A stretch of DNA of 34,706 nucleotides from Syntrophobacterales bacterium (GTDB lineage Bacteria > Desulfobacterota > Desulfobaccia > Desulfobaccales > 0-14-0-80-60-11): NCBI GenBank assembly GCA_020060385.1, contig JAGVAH010000020.1, forward strand, positions 1 to 34,706, read 5' to 3'. Position 1 is the stretch's first letter; every line of letters begins with the position of its first letter. The notes beneath the pieces are model-generated. The model was not told the origin of the DNA and ran no database searches. It saw nothing but the letters and a program-made list of their open reading frames with translations. Position numbers and translations under genes: made by a program. Shown in pieces: positions 32,196-34,706 of the stretch.

Positions 32196-33635
32196 TTAAC
32201 CAGAGGGAGCGGTGGGGGGAGGCAAGGTTGCCACCACCTCTCCCAAGGCCGACAGCAGCGCGGGATGTTCCTCAGCTTCGAAGGTGCGTAGATCCAGGAG
32301 CAGGGCCCCGTGTTCCAGACGGGCGATAATGGGGGGATGGGTCTGGCGCAGACGGGCCTCCAATTCGTGGGGGGCCAGGGGGGGCAATTCCAGGGTCAGG
32401 GCCCGGCTGGGCAGACTGGCGCTGGGCAAGGAGCCGCCCCCCACCCGGGCCTCGCTGGCCTTCAGGGTCACTTTGATTCTATCACCCCAGCGGCGTTTCA
32501 TGGCCCTGGCCAGGTTGCGGCCCTGGCGCTCCAGCTCCCCCAAGGAGCGGGTGGCCAGGCGCAGGGTGGGGATGGCCGTGAGGGCCCGGGGCTCCTCCAG
32601 ATAGAGACGAAGAGTGGCTTCCAGACCGGCCAGGGTCAGCTTATCCGGGCGCAGGGCCCTGGTGAGGGGGTTTTGCCGCAACCTGGCCACCACCTCCCGG
32701 GAGCCCAGGGCCAGGCCGGCCTGGGGGCCGCCCAGGAGTTTGTCACCGCTGAAAAGCACCAGGTCAAGCCCTGCGGCCAGGCTCTCCTGCACCGTGGGCT
32801 CCTTTTCCAATCCATAGGGGCTGAGGTCCAGGAGGCAGCCGCTGCCCAAATCCTCCAGGGCCAGGAGATCATAACGCCGGGCCAGGGCCACCAGGTCCGG
32901 GGTGTCCACCTCCCGGGTGAAGCCGACGATGCGGAAATTGCTGGGGTGGACCTTGAGAAGGGCCGCAGTCTCGGAGGTGATGGCCTTTTCGTAATCCCGG
33001 AGGTGGGTCTTGTTGGTGGTGCCCACTTCCTTCATCAGGGCGCCGCTGGCGGCCATGATCTCCGGCATGCGGAAGGAGCCGCCGATCTCGATCAATTGCC
33101 CCCGGGAGATGATCACCTCCCGGCCCTGGGCCAGGGTGTTCAGGGCCAGGAGCACCGCGCCGGCATTGTTATTCACCACCAGGGCGGCCTCGCAGCCGGT
33201 GAGCTCTTTGAGCAGACCTTCCAGGTGGTCATGGCGGGAGCCCCGTTCCCCCCGGGCCAGGTCGTATTCCAGATTGCTGTAATGGGAGGCCACTTCCAGG
33301 ATCTGCGAAAGGGCATTCTCGGCCAGGAGGGAGCGCCCCAGGTTGGTATGAATAATCACCCCGGTGGCGTTGATCACCCGGCGCAGGGAAGGGAGGGCCG
33401 CGGCTTCCAGGGCCTGGGCCACTTCCGCCAGGAAGCCTGCCAGATCAAACTCCGGGGGCCGGGCCTGCGGCGGGGCCGCCACCAGGCGCCGCCGTTGCTC
33501 CCCCAGGCGGTCCCGAATCACCGCCACGGCCAGGGGCCGGGGTAAGGCAGCCAGGGGGGCGGCCAGACGGGGGTGCCGCAACAGTTCATCCACTGCCGGC
33601 AATTGCCGTAACAGGCGGGACAGGGCAGGGTCCAT
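32196..33635 (-). CDS. selA: L-seryl-tRNA(Sec) selenium transferase SelA
   Basis: PLP enzyme that turns seryl-tRNA(Sec) into selenocysteyl-tRNA(Sec). The N-terminal tRNA-binding part begins MDPALSRLLRQLPAVDELL. Conserved catalytic blocks are INATGVIIHTNLGRSLLAE, YSNLEYDLARGERGSRHDH, VVNNNAGAVLLALNTLAQGR, the GTTNKTHLRDYEKAI loop and the PLP lysine Lys299 in LVLFSGDKLLGGPQAG. At 479 residues it is complete. AAAGGAGAG lies just before the ATG. It is predicted to have its own promoter, and selB does not follow it as it often does: HU on the other strand comes next. Its presence implies selenoproteins in this organism, though I saw none here. Confidence 0.97.
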   Translation of the reverse strand: MDPALSRLLRQLPAVDELLRHPRLAAPLAALPRPLAVAVIRDRLGEQRRRLVAAPPQARPPEFDLAGFLAEVAQALEAAALPSLRRVINATGVIIHTNLGRSLLAENALSQILEVASHYSNLEYDLARGERGSRHDHLEGLLKELTGCEAALVVNNNAGAVLLALNTLAQGREVIISRGQLIEIGGSFRMPEIMAASGALMKEVGTTNKTHLRDYEKAITSETAALLKVHPSNFRIVGFTREVDTPDLVALARRYDLLALEDLGSGCLLDLSPYGLEKEPTVQESLAAGLDLVLFSGDKLLGGPQAGLALGSREVVARLRQNPLTRALRPDKLTLAGLEATLRLYLEEPRALTAIPTLRLATRSLGELERQGRNLARAMKRRWGDRIKVTLKASEARVGGGSLPSASLPSRALTLELPPLAPHELEARLRQTHPPIIARLEHGALLLDLRTFEAEEHPALLSALGEVVATLPPPTAPSG

Positions 33636-33655
33636 GGAGCTCTCCTTTGCTAACG

Positions 33656-33684
33656 ACTATGCCAAGAAGGGGGGATTCTGTCAA
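33656..33684 (-). promoter_or_regulatory. Promoter for selA
   Basis: On the minus strand, a perfect TTGACA (33679-33684) and CATAGT (33656-33661) are separated by 17 bases. The start would be near 33649, giving a leader of about 15 bases that holds the ribosome-binding site. No gene is seen in 33685-33996; it has a perfect 14-base palindrome, ATCTTATATAAGAT (33908-33921). Confidence 0.6.
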
Positions 33685-33996
33685 ATTGAAACCTGGGAGG
33701 CCGCGGCCCGGGGCGAAGTTGCTTTGAAAAGTCGGCGGCCCAGACTTTTTATCCTGGCTGGATTGCCGAGGCGTGGATGGGCGCCCGCTCCCGGAACCTT
33801 GCAGGTATTGGCGGGGGCTGCAAGCCCGGGCATGACTAGCCTGGAGAAGATCATCATTATCTCGGATGAAAAGCAAAGGGACCTTGCGTCAGCTGGGTTA
33901 AAGCGCTATCTTATATAAGATTTGCCTAAGACTTACTCCCATACTCCTCGCTATGGAACTCCGGGAAATTCCCTGCGAGAATTTTTCGAAAAAATA

Positions 33997-34025
33997 TTGA
34001 CAATGGTTTCACAGTCTAATAAATT
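33997..34025 (+). promoter_or_regulatory. Promoter for the tRNA-tuf operon
   Basis: A perfect TTGACA (33997-34002) and TAAATT (34020-34025) with 17-base spacing. Transcription would start near 34033, about 43 bases before the first tRNA, a normal layout for tRNA operons. Confidence 0.65.
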
Positions 34026-34075
34026 TATAAAGTTAAAATTTGGTCATTTGCGGCCTGATGGATGGGCGTGCCGAG

Positions 34076-34150
34076 GCTGGCGTAGCTCAATGGTAGAGCG
34101 GCTGATTTGTAATCAGCAGGTTGCGGGTTCGAGTCCCATCGCCAGCTCCA
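34076..34150 (+). tRNA. tRNA-Thr (anticodon UGU)
   Basis: Full cloverleaf with CCA encoded: acceptor GCTGGCG/CGCCAGC, D-arm GCTC...GAGC, anticodon stem GCTGA/TCAGC around TTTGTAA, and T-loop TTCGAGT. It is the first of four tRNAs, as thrU is in the E. coli thrU-tyrU-glyT-thrT-tufB operon. Confidence 0.97.
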
Positions 34151-34173
34151 GCGGGGATTTATGTCTTCAGTCT

Positions 34174-34258
34174 GGAGAGGTTCCCGAGCGGCCAAAGGGG
34201 ACGGGCTGTAAACCCGTTGGCTCAGCCTTCGGAGGTTCGAATCCTCCCCTCTCCACCA
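34174..34258 (+). tRNA. tRNA-Tyr (anticodon GUA)
   Basis: Class II tRNA with a long variable arm, CCA encoded. Acceptor GGAGAGG/CCTCTCC, anticodon stem ACGGG/CCCGT around CTGTAAA, extra arm near TTGGCTCAGCCTTCGG. Second position in the cluster, matching tyrU. Confidence 0.97.
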
Positions 34259-34282
34259 TTTTCCCAAGTCAGGCGGGAAACG

Positions 34283-34358
34283 GCGGGAATAGCTCAATGG
34301 CTAGAGCATCAGCCTTACAAGCTGAGGGTTGCGGGTTCGAGTCCCGTTTCCCGCTCCA
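34283..34358 (+). tRNA. tRNA with glycine-type body but valine anticodon (UAC)
   Basis: Complete cloverleaf: acceptor GCGGGAA/TTCCCGC, D-arm GCTC...GAGC with loop AATGGCTA, anticodon stem TCAGC/GCTGA around CTTACAA, T-loop TTCGAGT, CCA encoded. The anticodon is UAC, so it would read GUA (Val) codons. Yet the body looks like tRNA-Gly: U73, G1-C72, C2-G71, G3-C70, an AATGGCTA D-loop as in E. coli glyT, and the third slot of a Thr-Tyr-Gly-Thr-tuf cluster. E. coli glyT has CTTCCAA here, so one base (C to A at position 35) separates the two. The tRNA gene call is firm; its amino acid is open. Confidence 0.93.
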
Positions 34359-34365
34359 GCAACGG

Positions 34366-34442
34366 GCCCACGTAGCTCAGTAGGTAGAGCACTTCCTTGG
34401 TAAGGAAGAGGTTCACCGGTTCGATCCCGGTCGTGGGCTCCA
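34366..34442 (+). tRNA. tRNA-Thr (anticodon GGU)
   Basis: Full cloverleaf with CCA encoded: acceptor GCCCACG/CGTGGGC, anticodon stem CTTCC/GGAAG around TTGGTAA, T-loop TTCGATC. Fourth in the cluster, the position of thrT before tuf. Confidence 0.97.
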
Positions 34443-34607
34443 GATTTTGGGTGCGGTAAAATTTTTGGCAGCAGGCGTGAGTCTGCGGTTAACAGGCAAG
34501 CTGACAAACCAAAATTTCCCAACCTTAAGGTTGTGGCAATAACAGGAGAGTTACCCAGCCCCGGGGCGGAGCCGGGTTAAAGGTCAACTTGAGGCGGAGA
34601 AAGAGAG

Positions 34608-34706
34608 ATGGCCAAGAAGAAGTTTGAGCGTAAGAAGCCGCATGTGAACGTAGGCACCATTGGGCATATCGACCACGGGAAGACCACCTTGACCGCGGCC
34701 ATTACC
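34608..34706 (+). CDS. tuf: Elongation factor Tu, N-terminal fragment (window edge)
   Basis: First 33 codons of EF-Tu, the GTPase that brings aminoacyl-tRNA to the ribosome. [20 protein letters not shown] followed by [13 protein letters not shown] contains the complete P-loop (GHIDHGKT; most EF-Tu have GHVDHGKT). GGAG lies eight bases before the ATG. The 165-base spacer after the last tRNA contains a CAACCTTAAGGTTG palindrome (about 34521-34534). The gene runs off the right edge; cotranscription with the tRNAs is likely by analogy with tufB. Confidence 0.97.
   Translation, partial: MAKKKFERKKPHVNVGTIGHIDHGKTTLTAAIT

Noticed and set aside
32310-33545. 411-codon plus-strand open frame opposite selA
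   Set aside because: Antisense to the complete selA reading frame, with no recognisable motif.
33364-33918. 184-codon plus-strand frame spanning the selA start
   Set aside because: Half is antisense to selA and the rest covers the selA promoter; the translation is Arg/Ala-rich with no motif.

Overview
The window reads as a chromosomal segment of a GC-rich Gram-negative bacterium, most likely a deltaproteobacterium in the broad sense (Desulfobacterota). This rests on the mix of gene families: a Gram-negative RND tripartite pump, LptG, two hopanoid-modification genes (hpnJ, hpnK), selA, a deltaproteobacterial style of intergenic palindromic repeats, and a Thr-Tyr-(Gly-like)-Thr tRNA cluster directly ahead of tuf. 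The lineage is an inference. No phage, plasmid, CRISPR or intact insertion sequence is visible.

Layout. 1-6481 (minus strand): an autoregulated efflux operon, tetR - adaptor lipoprotein - RND pump - outer-membrane channel (cut by the window edge), with a strong sigma70-type promoter at 6454-6481. 6991-10506 (minus): a nitrilase-family amidase, then a two-domain ECF ATPase and an ECF-type S component, with no T component in view. 10895-13218 (plus): a NYN-domain protein and glycogen synthase GlgA. 13610-21938 (minus): a string of mostly envelope or secreted proteins (SPOR-domain protein, metallophosphoesterase, a seven-repeat HAF protein, a YHS-domain protein, an unrecognised helical-repeat protein) ending with a copper P-type ATPase. 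22249-26026 (plus): a hopanoid side-chain locus, hpnJ, a second radical-SAM enzyme overlapping it by four bases, and hpnK. 26182-28404 (minus): a hybrid PAS histidine kinase. 28812-31618: endonuclease IV (minus), lptG (plus) and HU (plus). 32196-33635 (minus): selA. 34076-34706 (plus): four tRNAs and the first 33 codons of tuf.

Points that stand out. (1) The third tRNA has a glycine-type body (U73, G1-C72, C2-G71, position of glyT) but a UAC valine anticodon. (2) The radical-SAM enzyme between hpnJ and hpnK has extra C-terminal cysteines and may be an unassigned hopanoid-modifying enzyme. (3) The ECF ATPase has no ordinary start codon that would include its first beta strand, and its N-terminal domain lacks the switch histidine. 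(4) A secreted protein carries a divergent repeat of about 27-37 residues that I cannot assign. (5) Intergenic regions hold several palindromic repeat families, two of them present twice in the window.
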